Origin: Tissierellia bacterium
GTDB taxonomy: Bacteria; Bacillota; Clostridia; Tissierellales; Peptoniphilaceae
Assembly (NCBI GenBank): GCA_030540635.1
Contig: JAUNVW010000009.1
Span: 5,146-37,679 of the forward strand
DNA: 32,534 nt
Direction: 5' to 3'
Part shown: positions 1 through 8,349 of the stretch, piece after piece
How the letters are laid out: every line of letters starts with the position of its first letter
Position numbering within the stretch: position 1 is the stretch's first letter
Program-made: the position numbers and the translations under genes
Notes under the pieces: generated by a model
Told to the model about the DNA's origin: nothing
Seen by the model: the letters and a program-made list of their open reading frames with translations, nothing else
Databases searched by the model: none

Positions 1-825
1 ATTTTTGAAAGAGGGAAATGATCTCTTTGATGAAGAGATGGAAATTCGATCGATCTTTTCTAAATATCTTGTCCTTGCGACGGAAAACGCTGGCGAAACC
101 ATCCATTCCATTGATTTTAATCCGAGAGAAATGAAGGTAACAAAAGACGGATCCCTTTACCGAGTGGATATGCCAGAAATCAAAAGAATCCTTCATAAAG
201 ATGATCCCTACGAAAAAAACATCACCGACGAAAGAGTGTCCGAAGCGACAGTATATATTCTGCCGGAAGACTCAAAATTCTATGTCGTCGATCTCTACTC
301 CGATGACAACACCTCCGTTTCTCTTAATAAATACGAACGTCTAGAGGATTTAGGCTATCGTCCCTATGAAGATGAAACAATGTATTCGAACAATATAGAC
401 TATGAACGACCGGTTTTAGGATTAGAAAAACCCTTAGAAGTCCAAAAGAATACTCTTATGAGTAAAGAGAATCCGGCGATGGCTCAACTAAAGGAACTCA
501 AAAATTCAACAATAGAAGAGTTACAAAGGGAAGTTGATCGCAGTAAAAATCCCGAATGGAAGAAAAAATTAATGGAGGAAATTTCCATCGATCAAATGTC
601 GAATGAAAAGGAAATAAAACTCTTTGGCATTAATGGGATGAGTCGATATTCTAGAGATGTCATTTTTCTCTACTAGTAAAATACGGTGATGCCTATCACA
701 TCTTTGATGATAGCAAGGTAGACAGTAAAGATCGAGCTGAGTATTGCGCTAGAAATAAAGAAGAAAAAGATAAGAATTTTAGCGTGAAAATGAGAGAACT
801 TCCAAATGTCCATTTCTTTGGATGA
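1..825 (+). pseudogene. Frameshifted 3' part of a gene of unknown family, cut by the window edge
   Basis: An open frame enters from before base 1 and stops at a TAG at 674-676. The base-4 frame shows no proper start, so the gene begins outside the window. Immediately after the stop, the frame one base back (676-825) continues with protein-like, hydrophilic sequence (VKYGDAYHIFDDSKVDSKDR, ending PNVHFFG) and then stops at TGA 823-825. Adding one T to the run of five Ts at 663-667 joins the two parts as RDVIFSLLVKYGD, so a single-base deletion, or a sequencing error, is the simplest explanation. The visible protein is acidic and charged, with a lysine/glutamate-rich helical region near residues 150-200. 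I do not recognise the family. A terminator follows at 961-986. The position beside a tRNA 3' end suggests a remnant of an integrated element, but no integrase or other mobile gene is visible. Confidence 0.6.
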
Positions 826-882
826 AACCTAAATAAACGTGATTCGTGTTAAACCGAATTGTAAATGAAATACGAAAAAATG

Positions 883-943
883 AACGAAGGGGTAAGCTCT
901 TAACTTCAATATCCACTTAGTAGCTAAGGGGAGCTTTCAACGA
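883..943 (+). other. Possible structured RNA segment or 3' UTR fold
   Basis: The stretch between the broken gene and its terminator carries nested complementarity. AAGCTC near 893 can pair with GAGCTT near 931, enclosing CTTAG-tag-CTAAG, a perfect five-pair hairpin with a three-base loop. I do not recognise it as a known riboswitch or other ncRNA. It may simply be the 3' UTR of the upstream gene. Confidence 0.2.
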
Positions 944-960
944 TTGGAATAGATATCAGA

Positions 961-994
961 AAAATTGGCGTGAAAAGGCCAATTTTTTCTTTTC
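961..994 (+). terminator. Rho-independent terminator after the left-edge gene
   Basis: AAAATTGGC (961-969) pairs with GCCAATTTT (978-986) around an eight-base loop. It is followed by a T-rich tail (TTCTTTTC). It would end transcripts running rightward from the fragment at 1-825. Confidence 0.8.
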
Positions 995-997
995 AAA

Positions 998-1029
998 TAA
1001 AAAAATCACCTTAATCGTCTAAGGTGATT
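998..1029 (-). terminator. Terminator of the tRNA-Val gene
   Basis: On the minus strand AATCACCTTA (1029-1020) pairs with TAAGGTGATT (1013-1004) around a six-base loop and runs into a stretch of Ts. It begins four bases after the encoded CCA end of the tRNA, so it ends the tRNA transcript. Confidence 0.85.
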
Positions 1030-1032
1030 GGA

Positions 1033-1108
1033 TGGTGATTCCGATTGGGCTTGAACCAACGACCTCTACGATGTCAACGTAGCGCTCTCCCGACTGAGCT
1101 ACGGAATC
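1033..1108 (-). tRNA. tRNA-Val (anticodon GAC)
   Basis: Read on the minus strand this 76-base segment folds as a full cloverleaf. The acceptor stem is GATTCCG with CGGAATC. The D arm starts GCTCAGTCGGGAGAGC, and the anticodon stem CTACG/CGTAG encloses loop TTGACAT. The T arm is GTTGG-TTCAAGC-CCAAT. The discriminator base is A and CCA is encoded. The anticodon GAC reads GUC/GUU valine codons. It has its own promoter and terminator, so it is a single-gene transcript. Its 3' end faces the frameshifted gene at 1-825, the usual orientation for an element integrated at a tRNA 3' end. Confidence 0.95.
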
Positions 1109-1119
1109 ATACCATAATT

Positions 1120-1147
1120 ATTATAGCACAGCTTGGAGAATTGTCAA
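1120..1147 (-). promoter_or_regulatory. Consensus promoter for tRNA-Val
   Basis: On the minus strand TTGACA (1147-1142), a 16-base spacer ending in TGTGC, and TATAAT (1125-1120) form a perfect sigma-A promoter. The expected start is about five bases before the mature tRNA. Confidence 0.9.
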
Positions 1148-1192
1148 TGACGAGTTGGCTTCTCCCCTCTTTTTTTCTAAGAGGAGCAATAA

Positions 1193-1233
1193 AAGAGGCT
1201 TTTGACCTTTTTTCAATCGATCAAAAACCTCTT
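1193..1233 (-). terminator. Inverted repeat, likely terminator of the interrupted membrane protein gene
   Basis: AAGAGGCTTTTGA (1193-1205) and TCAAAAACCTCTT (1221-1233) pair over 13 positions, with one G-U wobble on the minus strand. On that strand the following bases are TTATTG, a weak U tract. It lies 36 bases past the stop of the gene at 1270-1584. Confidence 0.5.
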
Positions 1234-1269
1234 CATTTAAATAGTTTCTTTTTTCGGTCCATCCCCTAT

Positions 1270-1584
1270 TTAAAGGCGCTGAAAGAGAACGGCTCCTCCA
1301 AGATAGAGAAGAAAGGATAGGATGATACTCAATAGATTAAAGAGGGTGACTTCTCCCAAATTAATTTTCGATAATCTTCTATCTTTTAAAAAATAATGGA
1401 TTAAGGTGTAGACAGCCAAGTAGAGAAGACAAAGGAAAGACTGGGTTTTAAAATCAAAGGGAATATTTCTCAATCGGGAGACGATTCCCTACCCCAGATG
1501 AAAGAGAATCACGTAAAAGACAGTATGCCAATAGGAGAATTTATATTCCATCATTTCTTCTTTTGTTTTCTTCAATTTCAACAT
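1270..1584 (-). pseudogene. Small membrane protein gene interrupted by an in-frame TAG
   Basis: On the minus strand an ATG at 1584, directly behind AAAAGGAG, opens a 104-codon frame. It reads MLKLKKTKEEMMEYKFSY and on to VILFHLG, and is broken once by TAG at 1491-1489. It then continues in the same frame as GIVSRLRNIPFDFK through two hydrophobic helices to a TAA at 1272-1270. The frame is otherwise open and looks like one polytopic protein of about three membrane segments. TTG codons 2 and 4 are alternative starts with better spacing from AGGAG. The family is not recognised. A nonsense mutation is most likely. A functional downstream fragment starting at TTG 1473 is possible, but it has no good ribosome binding site. 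Sequencing error and stop readthrough cannot be excluded. Confidence 0.5.
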
Positions 1585-1788
1585 CTCCTTTTAAGGTTCA
1601 CATTTACGATTTACAATTGTATTTTATATATGCTTATTTTTTTCAAGTTCTCATTCATGTACACCTTTTAGAATTTTATTTCATCATTTTTTATTTTTAT
1701 ATTACCTTTCTTGTTTCTTATTCTAGCATTCATACTCTAATTATTATTGTCGATTGTTATTTTTAGTTTTATCTATTTCCTGGTCCAC

Positions 1789-1838
1789 TTAAAAAAGGGA
1801 TCCCCTTCCCTAAAAGGTCATCGAAATGGGGACCCCTT
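1789..1838 (-). terminator. Terminator of the DUF1361-gpsA operon
   Basis: On the minus strand AAGGGGTCCCC (1838-1828) pairs with GGGGATCCCTT (1805-1795), with one G-U pair. A run of six Ts follows. It lies eight bases after the gpsA stop codon. Confidence 0.8.
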
Positions 1839-1846
1839 ATTCGTTT

Positions 1847-2812
1847 TTATAAATAGAATTCTCCTTTCAAACTCCTGGAAAAAAGTTCGGTGAGCATTCT
1901 CTTTGGATCTTCCTTTTCATAGAGGATTTGATAGACGGCCTCATTGATGGGCAGATCCACTTTTTTCTCTTTGCCCATTTTTCGAAGGGCCTTTGTCGTA
2001 TAATAGCCTTCGGCTAATTTATCAAAGGCCTCTTTTTTTATAAAAGATTCACCAAATCTTCGATTATTGGATAATTTAGAAAATACCGTCGCTTCATAAT
2101 CCCCTAAATGGCAAAGGCCGTAGGCAGAGAGTTCATTGCCTCCTAAAGCGTAAATCAGTCTTGCCACTTCTCGGCATCCCCGGCTCATCAGGGCGCCTTT
2201 CAGACTGGAAAGCTTCATTCCATCTAACATTCCGGCCGCAATTCCAATCACATTCTTATAGGCGGCGCCGATTTCATTGCCAATTAAATCTTCCCCATAA
2301 TAAAAGCGAATCAGAGGAGAAGAAAGGCGCTCGATCAGTTTTTCTTTCGTCTTTTCATCTTTACTATCGATGACCATACAATTGGGAATGCCATTCACAA
2401 ATTCCAAAGGATGGCCGGGTCCGAGCCAAACGGCCAATTCATTGGAAGGCTCTAAAAATTCTTCCGCCACTTGGGATAATCGCTTCCCTGTGGAGATTTC
2501 AATTCCCTTCATATTTAAAATAAAAATTTTATGTTGTAACCCATAGGGCGCCAATTCTTCTAAGACCCGGCGAAATCCTTGGGAATTGACGGAGACGACG
2601 ATAATATCCTGTTCCTTTGTTTTCGACAAATCCGAAGTCAGTTCTACTTTTTCATCGAGAATGACGGTTCCATTCGTTCTCTTCTCTTTAAATTCTTGAA
2701 ATTTGCTACTTGTCTCTCGTCCGTATAAAGTCGTTTTTAGTCCTACTTTGTTCATATACCAACAAATGAAAGATCCCCATCGGCCACAGCCGATAATCAT
2801 CGCTTTTTTCAT
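1847..2812 (-). CDS. gpsA: NAD(P)-dependent glycerol-3-phosphate dehydrogenase
   Basis: GpsA reduces dihydroxyacetone phosphate to sn-glycerol-3-phosphate, the backbone for phospholipid synthesis, in the cytoplasm. The 321-residue protein starts with a dinucleotide-binding fold (IIGCGRWGSF, residues 6-15; family form GxGxWG). It then has the substrate-domain signature NEIGAAYKNVIGIAAGMLDG near residues 179-198, with the catalytic lysine in YKN. A second conserved block, LGDYEATVFSKLSNNRRFG, follows. WLGPGHPLEF replaces the commoner LSGPSFA, so this is a divergent member. The length is close to the usual 330. The start ATG is preceded by AAAGGAATTAAT inside the end of the upstream DUF1361 gene, whose stop lies one base away, so the two are probably translationally coupled. 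A terminator follows. The family call is confident. Confidence 0.88.
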   Translation of the reverse strand: MKKAMIIGCGRWGSFICWYMNKVGLKTTLYGRETSSKFQEFKEKRTNGTVILDEKVELTSDLSKTKEQDIIVVSVNSQGFRRVLEELAPYGLQHKIFILNMKGIEISTGKRLSQVAEEFLEPSNELAVWLGPGHPLEFVNGIPNCMVIDSKDEKTKEKLIERLSSPLIRFYYGEDLIGNEIGAAYKNVIGIAAGMLDGMKLSSLKGALMSRGCREVARLIYALGGNELSAYGLCHLGDYEATVFSKLSNNRRFGESFIKKEAFDKLAEGYYTTKALRKMGKEKKVDLPINEAVYQILYEKEDPKRMLTELFSRSLKGEFYL

Positions 2813-2813
2813 A

Positions 2814-3461
2814 TTAATTCCTTTCTTTTTCTAAGGGAATATGGAGTACTACATAAATATAAAGGGTAAATAAGAGAATAAATCCAAATACAAATCCCGG
2901 CGGATGTCCTAAAGTTTGAAATGTTTCGATATATTTTCCAATATTAAAGATATCCCATGAATTCAGGCGCATAAAACGGCCGATATAAATACCTACCCCA
3001 CATAAAAACCCAATGATTATGCGAAAGATTTCTTTCGAGTAAAATTCGAGTCCCAATCTTTTTTCCATTAAATGTTCTGATTTGATTCCACAATAGGCGC
3101 CATATAAGAACACTGCGAGAATCAGAAAAAGATCCCACCATAAAGCTATTTTTGGATGATACTGTACCTTGATATCGTACATTTGCCTTTGGATGGTATA
3201 AAAACTCCTCTGGGACAAATGGATAAAATCCGTCACAATATAAAAGGCATTGGGGAGAAAAATGAGCCATAAAAAGCTACTGAGATACACCACCAATCCT
3301 TTCCTCTTTTTCACAAGATTCGCAGCGATTAGAGGGATTAAAGCCAAGATCATATTCCAAATTAAGATTAAGTTCAAAAGATTTCCATTGCCATAGAGGA
3401 GGACTCCCATGGATAAAATGGCAAAGATGATAAGATAGATTACATGATATTTTATTTTCAT
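2814..3461 (-). CDS. DUF1361 multi-pass membrane protein
   Basis: The roughly 215-residue protein has about six hydrophobic helices. It carries the hallmark blocks of the DUF1361 family: WLIFLPNAFYIVTDFIHL near residues 65-82 and IYIGRFMRLNSWDIF near residues 155-169. No function is established for the family that I know of. A longer frame opens at 3488, but that ATG overlaps the -10 element of the promoter at 3487-3515 and would not be in the transcript. The ATG at 3461 has GGAG six bases upstream and is taken as the start. It is the first gene of an operon with gpsA, one base apart, which hints at an envelope or lipid role, but that is only inference. Confidence 0.85.
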   Translation of the reverse strand: MKIKYHVIYLIIFAILSMGVLLYGNGNLLNLILIWNMILALIPLIAANLVKKRKGLVVYLSSFLWLIFLPNAFYIVTDFIHLSQRSFYTIQRQMYDIKVQYHPKIALWWDLFLILAVFLYGAYCGIKSEHLMEKRLGLEFYSKEIFRIIIGFLCGVGIYIGRFMRLNSWDIFNIGKYIETFQTLGHPPGFVFGFILLFTLYIYVVLHIPLEKERN

Positions 3462-3486
3462 AAGCCACTCCATCCCCTTTTCTATC

Positions 3487-3515
3487 ATCTTACTATTCTT
3501 TTAATTTTCGGTCAA
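3487..3515 (-). promoter_or_regulatory. Promoter of the DUF1361-gpsA operon
   Basis: On the minus strand TTGACC (3515-3510), a 17-base spacer and TAAGAT (3492-3487) match sigma-A. Initiation near 3480 gives a leader of about 19 bases. It rules out the upstream ATG at 3488 as the translation start. Confidence 0.8.
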
Positions 3516-3796
3516 CTAATGAAAACATCAATATCAAAACAAGATTTTGTGTTCAATTGATCGATATAAAAGGGAGTTTTCCCATGCTCCACTACCCTCC
3601 TTTTTATGGTATCCGACTAGAATCTTTGATATCATAGAATAAGGATCCATGAACCGGGTAATCGTCGGCGATTCTTTTTTAAAGATCTTGTTCGACTTGT
3701 AGAATAATTCGATCTTCTCGAGATCGATCCATGGAATATAAAATTTCAAAGTACAAATAAATGGATCATTACCCCAAAGAAAAGGAGTGCATCATT
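3516..3796. other. Intergenic stretch without a supported gene
   Basis: The spacer lies between divergent genes. A 71-codon minus-strand frame (3534-3749) starts only at TTG without a ribosome binding site and has no recognisable content. Within it, AAAAAGGAGGG followed by ATG near 3583 opens a frame of only ten codons. No clear promoter for the rightward gene at 3797 was found. It may be decayed coding sequence, which I cannot prove. Confidence 0.3.
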
Positions 3797-4267
3797 ATGG
3801 ATAAAAAGAAAAAATGGTTGTTTCTAATACCAGCCCTTGTATTGGTTCTTACTTATTTCTTTGTCGATAAATATTTTATTCATCGTCAAGTTCAAGTTCC
3901 TGGCGTAGAGGATATTCGTACGATAAGTTTCGTAAAAGTTATTCATAAGCGAGGGGTCGAAAAAAGAACCCTCCATAAAAAGTCCCATAGGATCAAAGTA
4001 CTCCATGCCTTACAAGATTCAACAAAAACAAAGAAATATAGTACATCGAATTATCCAGATAAGGAGAACTTTACCTTACTTCTCATGGAACTCGAGGATG
4101 GAACGATTCATCACTCCATTTACGAAGAAGATAACCACTTTTATTATGAAAGGCCCTTTGAAGTAATTTATAAATTAAATTCCGATATTTATTCTTTGAT
4201 CGATCGTCTTACGGAAGAAGACGATATCGAAAATATTTCGACGGATATTGATCATTTATTCGAATAA
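3797..4267 (+). CDS. Membrane-anchored small protein resembling DUF5301
   Basis: The 156-residue protein begins MDKKKKW followed by one strong hydrophobic helix (about residues 7-25). It looks like a type II anchored or uncleaved-signal protein with an outside domain. The domain contains KYSTSNYPDKENFTLLLMEL, then an IYEEDNHFYYERPFEVIYKL block. This order (a short-term N-x-P motif, then a Y-x-x-E-x-P-[FY]-x-x-IY motif near the C terminus) is what I associate with DUF5301, a domain of unknown function in Bacillota. The match is from memory and moderate. An in-frame ATG at 3761 exists, but the ATG at 3797 has AAAGGAG nine bases upstream and gives the expected anchor at the N terminus. The gene stands alone, and a hairpin follows at 4296-4333. 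Confidence 0.7.
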   Translation: MDKKKKWLFLIPALVLVLTYFFVDKYFIHRQVQVPGVEDIRTISFVKVIHKRGVEKRTLHKKSHRIKVLHALQDSTKTKKYSTSNYPDKENFTLLLMELEDGTIHHSIYEEDNHFYYERPFEVIYKLNSDIYSLIDRLTEEDDIENISTDIDHLFE

Positions 4268-4295
4268 TATCAATTCCAAAGGAATGTTCTATTTA

Positions 4296-4340
4296 AAAGA
4301 TCTCTAAACCGAAACTAGGAATAGGAGATCTTTGTTTGTC
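4296..4340 (+). terminator. Probable terminator after the DUF5301-like gene
   Basis: AAAGATCTC (4296-4304) pairs perfectly with GAGATCTTT (4325-4333) around a 20-base loop, followed by GTTTGTC. The long loop and modest T tract make it a weaker terminator. Confidence 0.5.
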
Positions 4341-4628
4341 ACTAGCCGATCTTCATTACATCTGAACTTACAAAAAGTACATCGAGAAGATACCACGGAA
4401 GATCCTTCCAATCCATCCAACAGTAAAATAAAATTCATCGATGGATGTTTTCTTGAAAAGAGCCTTAGACAATGATTCCGATGAAGGATCATCGGATAAA
4501 TTCAGTGGATTCTACCGAAGAAAAAAGGATCATCCCTCCCGTTTTTTTCTTTTCCTTCGATTACTGAGGACTATTCCATGGGGTTTTCGATATAAATAGG
4601 ATTTTCAAGAAAGACTACTCCTGGTGAA
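4341..4628. other. Intergenic stretch without a supported gene
   Basis: Roughly 290 bases lie between the hairpin after the small membrane protein and the rpoC terminator. A plus-strand frame of 51 codons (ATG at 4441) and a minus-strand frame of about 60 codons overlap here. Neither has a ribosome binding site or recognisable sequence. I see no repeat or RNA family in it. Confidence 0.4.
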
Positions 4629-4683
4629 ATAAAAAATACAAAGAACGGCCTTTCCCCGATTTTGTAGGGTTAGGCCGTTCCTT
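4629..4683 (-). terminator. Strong terminator of the rpoBC operon
   Basis: On the minus strand AAGGAACGGCC (4683-4673) pairs with GGCCGTTCTTT (4650-4640), allowing one G-U pair. The following GTATTTTTTATTT is a U-rich tail. It lies about 50 bases past the rpoC stop and closes the operon. Confidence 0.9.
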
Positions 4684-4731
4684 CTATTGATTATTCTTAT
4701 TCCGTCTATGGTATTCTATCTATGGATGCTT

Positions 4732-7700
4732 TTATTGTTTGCTTTCTTCCATTTCTTTCCGATTTTGTTCCAAAGTTTCCTTTAATACTTGTTTATCTTT
4801 TTTTAAATCCACAATGGTTTTATTGGGATTCAATTCTTCCGTATCCTTTGTTTCATAATCAATTTTGATTTTATCGTACATTCTCATTCCCGTTCCCGCT
4901 GGGATGAGTTTACCGATGATGACATTTTCCTTTAAACCAATGAGATCGTCAACTCGTCCTTTGATGGAGGCATCGGTCAATACCCTTGTGGTTTCTTGGA
5001 ACGAGGCTGCCGATAGGAAAGATTCTGTCGCTAAGGATGCTTTGGTAATTCCAAGTAATGTTCGGGATGCCGTCGCCGGTTCCTTCCCTTCTTCTTCCAA
5101 TCGCTCATTGACATTTTCAAATTCACGAATATTAATTAATGAGCCTTCGATGAATTCAGAATCACCGGAAGTTTCAATTTTTACCTTTGATAGCATTTGA
5201 CGAATGATGATTTCAATATGCTTATCATCGATATCTACCCCTTGTAAACGGTACACTTTTTGTACTTCTTTTGTAATATATTCTTGTACGCCGTCGGGAC
5301 CTTTTACTTTTAAGATATCATGGGGGTCGATGGAACCTTCAATTAAGGCTTCTCCTTTTTCTACATACTCCCCTGGCTTTACTTTAATTCGAGATCCATA
5401 GGGAATGGTATAGGTTTTTTCCGTTCCATCATCGCCGGTAATGATAATATCGGTACGCTTTTTATTGTCCTTTAAGTCGACAATACCATCAATTTCTGTA
5501 ATATAGGCCAAACCCTTTGGTTTTCTCGCTTCAAAGAGCTCTTCGACCCGGGGCAAACCTTGGGTAATTCCAATTCCCGCAATTCCACCGGAGTGGAATG
5601 TACGCATCGTGAGCTGAGTTCCCGGCTCACCAATGGATTGGGCGGCAATTATACCGACGGCTTCTCCGACATTGACGGATTTTCCCGTCGCTAAATTTCT
5701 GCCGTAGCATTTTGCACATACGCCGTGTTTTTCTTTACATCCCATAACCGATCGGATCTTAATTTCTTTTAAGCCTTGCTTTTCAATTCGTTCGGCTTTG
5801 TCTTCGTCGATTAATTCATTTTTACGGACAATAATTTCTCCCGTATCCAGATCGAGTACATCTTCAAAGGCAAATCGACCGATGATTCGCTCGCTAATTT
5901 CTTCAATCACTTCTTCGCCATCGATTAAGGTTTTTGCCGTTACATATTCTTCGGTACCACAATCGTCGGAACGGACGATGACATCTTGACTAACATCGAC
6001 TAAGCGTCTGGTCAGATAACCAGAGTCCGCCGTTCGTAATGCCGTATCGGAAAGTCCTTTTCTCGAACCGTGGGTAGAAATAAAGAATTCTTGTACCGAT
6101 AATCCTTCTCGGAAATTCGCCGTAATGGGTATCTCGATAGTTCGACCTCCAGCATTGGACATCAAACCACGCATTCCTGCCAATTGTCGAATTTGTGATT
6201 CCGATCCCCGGGCTCCAGACTTCTGCATAATATATAAATTATTGTCATCATCTTGTTCCTTTAATAAAGTTTCTGTTAATTCTTGCGTCGTTTCGTTCCA
6301 AATCTTAATAACCGCATTGTATCGTTCTTCTTCACTGACTAAACCGTTACGGAATGTATTTTCAATGCGTTCCACTTGTTCTTCGCCCTTTCGAAGGATT
6401 TCTGGCTTGGAACTTGGTATTTTAATATCATTCATGGAAATGGTCAATGCCCCAACGGTGGAGTATTCATAACCGATTTCTTTAATATAATCCAGTAACT
6501 CTACCGTTACGATATTTCCATGGGTACGGAAGGTTTTATCGATGATTTTTCCTAGCATTCGTTTATCGACCCGTTGATTTACTTCTAGGGAATAAGGATC
6601 TTCGGTACGATCGACAAATCCAATATCTTGGGGAATTCCTTTATTAAAAATAAATCTTCCCACAGTGGAATGAACCAGCTTTCCACGATCCTTTTGATCT
6701 TTCTTGATGCGTACAGCAACCTTCGCATGGAGGGATACTTCTTTCATTAAATAATTACGCATTAATTCATTGAAATCTTTGAAGATACGACCTTCGCCCT
6801 TTTCTCCCTCTTTCATGGTCGTCATATAAAAGGCACCCAGTACCATATCTTGAGATGGTGTGGTAATCGGCTTGCCATCTTTTGGTGCCAAGATATTGTT
6901 GGTGCTCATCATTAATAAACGGGCTTCTGCTTGAGCCTCCGTAGTTAATGGTAAGTGGACCGCCATTTGGTCACCGTCAAAATCGGCATTATAGGCGGTA
7001 CAAACTAAGGGATGTAGCTTAATGGCTTTTCCCTCGACCAATACCGGTTCAAAGGCTTGGATGCCTAAGCGGTGTAAGGTGGGCGCACGGTTTAATAATA
7101 CCGGATGATCGATGATCACATCTTCTAAAACATCCCAAACTTTAGAATTTTCCCGTTCCACCATTTTCTTCGCATTTTTAATATTGTGGGCCGAGCCCCT
7201 TTGAACCAATTCCTTCATGATAAATGGTTTAAATAATTCTAGGGCCATTTTCTTCGGTAGACCACATTGGAAGAATTTCAATTCCGGACCAATGACAATA
7301 ACTGAACGTCCGGAGTAGTCCACCCGTTTACCCAATAGATTTTGTCGGAATCGTCCGGTTTTTCCCTTTAACATATCCGAAAGGGATTTTAAAGGACGAT
7401 TTCCCGAACCTGTTACCGGTTTTCCCCGTCGACCATTGTCAATTAAGGCATCAACGGCTTCTTGAAGCATTCTCTTTTCGTTTCGAACGATAATTTGAGG
7501 TGCACCAATATCTAAAAGTCGTTTTAAACGATTGTTTCGATTGATTACCCGTCGATACAAATCATTGAGATCCGATGTGGCAAAACGTCCACCTTCTAAT
7601 TGGACCATGGGGCGTAAATCCGGCGGAATAACGGGTATTACATCCAAAATCATCCATTCCGGTTTATTTTTACTTTTTGCAAAGGCTTCAACGACTTCCA

Positions 7701-8334
7701 AACGTCGAAGATTACGGATTTTTTTCTGTCCGGTTACCGTCTTTAATTCATCTTTTAATAGGGCTAATTCTTCCTCTAAATCAATGGATTCAAGAAGCTC
7801 TTTAATGGCTTCTGCACCCATTCCCGCACGAAAATCTACCCCGTCTTTGTATTTACTTGTGACTTCCATATATTCGGCATCGGTAAGAAGTTGTTTCTCA
7901 TAAAGATCGGTATCTCCTTTATCGATAACGACATAGGATGCAAAGTATAAGATTTTCTCCAATGCCCGGGGGCTCATATCTAAGAGAAGACCCATTCGCG
8001 ATGGGATTCCCTTAAAATACCAAATATGGGATACTGGTGCTGCCAATTCAATATGGCCCATACGATCCCGTCGTACCTTTGATTTGGTGACTTCAACTCC
8101 GCACTTTTCACAAATGATGCCTTTATAACGAATTCTTTTGTATTTTCCACAATTGCACTCATAATCTTTCGTTGGTCCAAAGATCTTTTCGCAGAAAAGA
8201 CCTTCTTTTTCCGGCTTTAAAGTTCTGTAATTAATCGTCTCCGGTTTTTTGACTTCTCCCCAGGACCATTCCCGAACTTTTTCCGGGGAAGTCAAACCGA
8301 TGCTCATGGCTTCAAATGAATTTTTTTCAATCAA
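4732..8334 (-). CDS. rpoC: DNA-directed RNA polymerase beta' subunit
   Basis: RpoC forms half of the RNA polymerase catalytic cleft. The 1200-residue length is normal for Bacillota. The N-terminal zinc ribbon is complete (Cys 60, 62, 75, 78). The catalytic [12 protein letters not shown] loop, whose aspartates bind the active-site magnesium, is at residues 449-460. The second zinc site uses the Cys in SDDCGTEE and those in [16 protein letters not shown]. The trigger-loop region [21 protein letters not shown] is intact. The start is TTG at 8334, placed eight bases after AAGGAG. No better ATG exists before the conserved [15 protein letters not shown] block. It follows rpoB by 15 bases and is closed by the terminator at 4640-4683. 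No ribosomal protein gene follows it here, unlike the usual rpoC-rpsL order. Confidence 0.98.
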   Translation of the reverse strand: MIEKNSFEAMSIGLTSPEKVREWSWGEVKKPETINYRTLKPEKEGLFCEKIFGPTKDYECNCGKYKRIRYKGIICEKCGVEVTKSKVRRDRMGHIELAAPVSHIWYFKGIPSRMGLLLDMSPRALEKILYFASYVVIDKGDTDLYEKQLLTDAEYMEVTSKYKDGVDFRAGMGAEAIKELLESIDLEEELALLKDELKTVTGQKKIRNLRRLEVVEAFAKSKNKPEWMILDVIPVIPPDLRPMVQLEGGRFATSDLNDLYRRVINRNNRLKRLLDIGAPQIIVRNEKRMLQEAVDALIDNGRRGKPVTGSGNRPLKSLSDMLKGKTGRFRQNLLGKRVDYSGRSVIVIGPELKFFQCGLPKKMALELFKPFIMKELVQRGSAHNIKNAKKMVERENSKVWDVLEDVIIDHPVLLNRAPTLHRLGIQAFEPVLVEGKAIKLHPLVCTAYNADFDGDQMAVHLPLTTEAQAEARLLMMSTNNILAPKDGKPITTPSQDMVLGAFYMTTMKEGEKGEGRIFKDFNELMRNYLMKEVSLHAKVAVRIKKDQKDRGKLVHSTVGRFIFNKGIPQDIGFVDRTEDPYSLEVNQRVDKRMLGKIIDKTFRTHGNIVTVELLDYIKEIGYEYSTVGALTISMNDIKIPSSKPEILRKGEEQVERIENTFRNGLVSEEERYNAVIKIWNETTQELTETLLKEQDDDNNLYIMQKSGARGSESQIRQLAGMRGLMSNAGGRTIEIPITANFREGLSVQEFFISTHGSRKGLSDTALRTADSGYLTRRLVDVSQDVIVRSDDCGTEEYVTAKTLIDGEEVIEEISERIIGRFAFEDVLDLDTGEIIVRKNELIDEDKAERIEKQGLKEIKIRSVMGCKEKHGVCAKCYGRNLATGKSVNVGEAVGIIAAQSIGEPGTQLTMRTFHSGGIAGIGITQGLPRVEELFEARKPKGLAYITEIDGIVDLKDNKKRTDIIITGDDGTEKTYTIPYGSRIKVKPGEYVEKGEALIEGSIDPHDILKVKGPDGVQEYITKEVQKVYRLQGVDIDDKHIEIIIRQMLSKVKIETSGDSEFIEGSLINIREFENVNERLEEEGKEPATASRTLLGITKASLATESFLSAASFQETTRVLTDASIKGRVDDLIGLKENVIIGKLIPAGTGMRMYDKIKIDYETKDTEELNPNKTIVDLKKDKQVLKETLEQNRKEMEESKQ

Positions 8335-8349
8335 GGAGTCTGCTCCTTC

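Noticed and set aside
674..679. Programmed -1 frameshift at the T run near 663-667
   Set aside because: No slippery heptamer with a downstream pseudoknot is evident. A simple one-base deletion is more economical.
1563..1766. 67-codon plus-strand frame rich in Phe, Tyr and Ile
   Set aside because: It arises from very AT-rich intergenic DNA and overlaps the start of the minus-strand gene. No ribosome binding site.
3534..3749. 71-codon minus-strand open frame starting MKFYIPWIDLEKIE
   Set aside because: It needs a TTG start, has no ribosome binding site and shows no family features. It may be decayed sequence.
4304..4560. Overlapping short frames on both strands after the DUF5301-like gene
   Set aside because: No ribosome binding sites, no recognisable protein pattern and frames conflict. 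Treated as intergenic.
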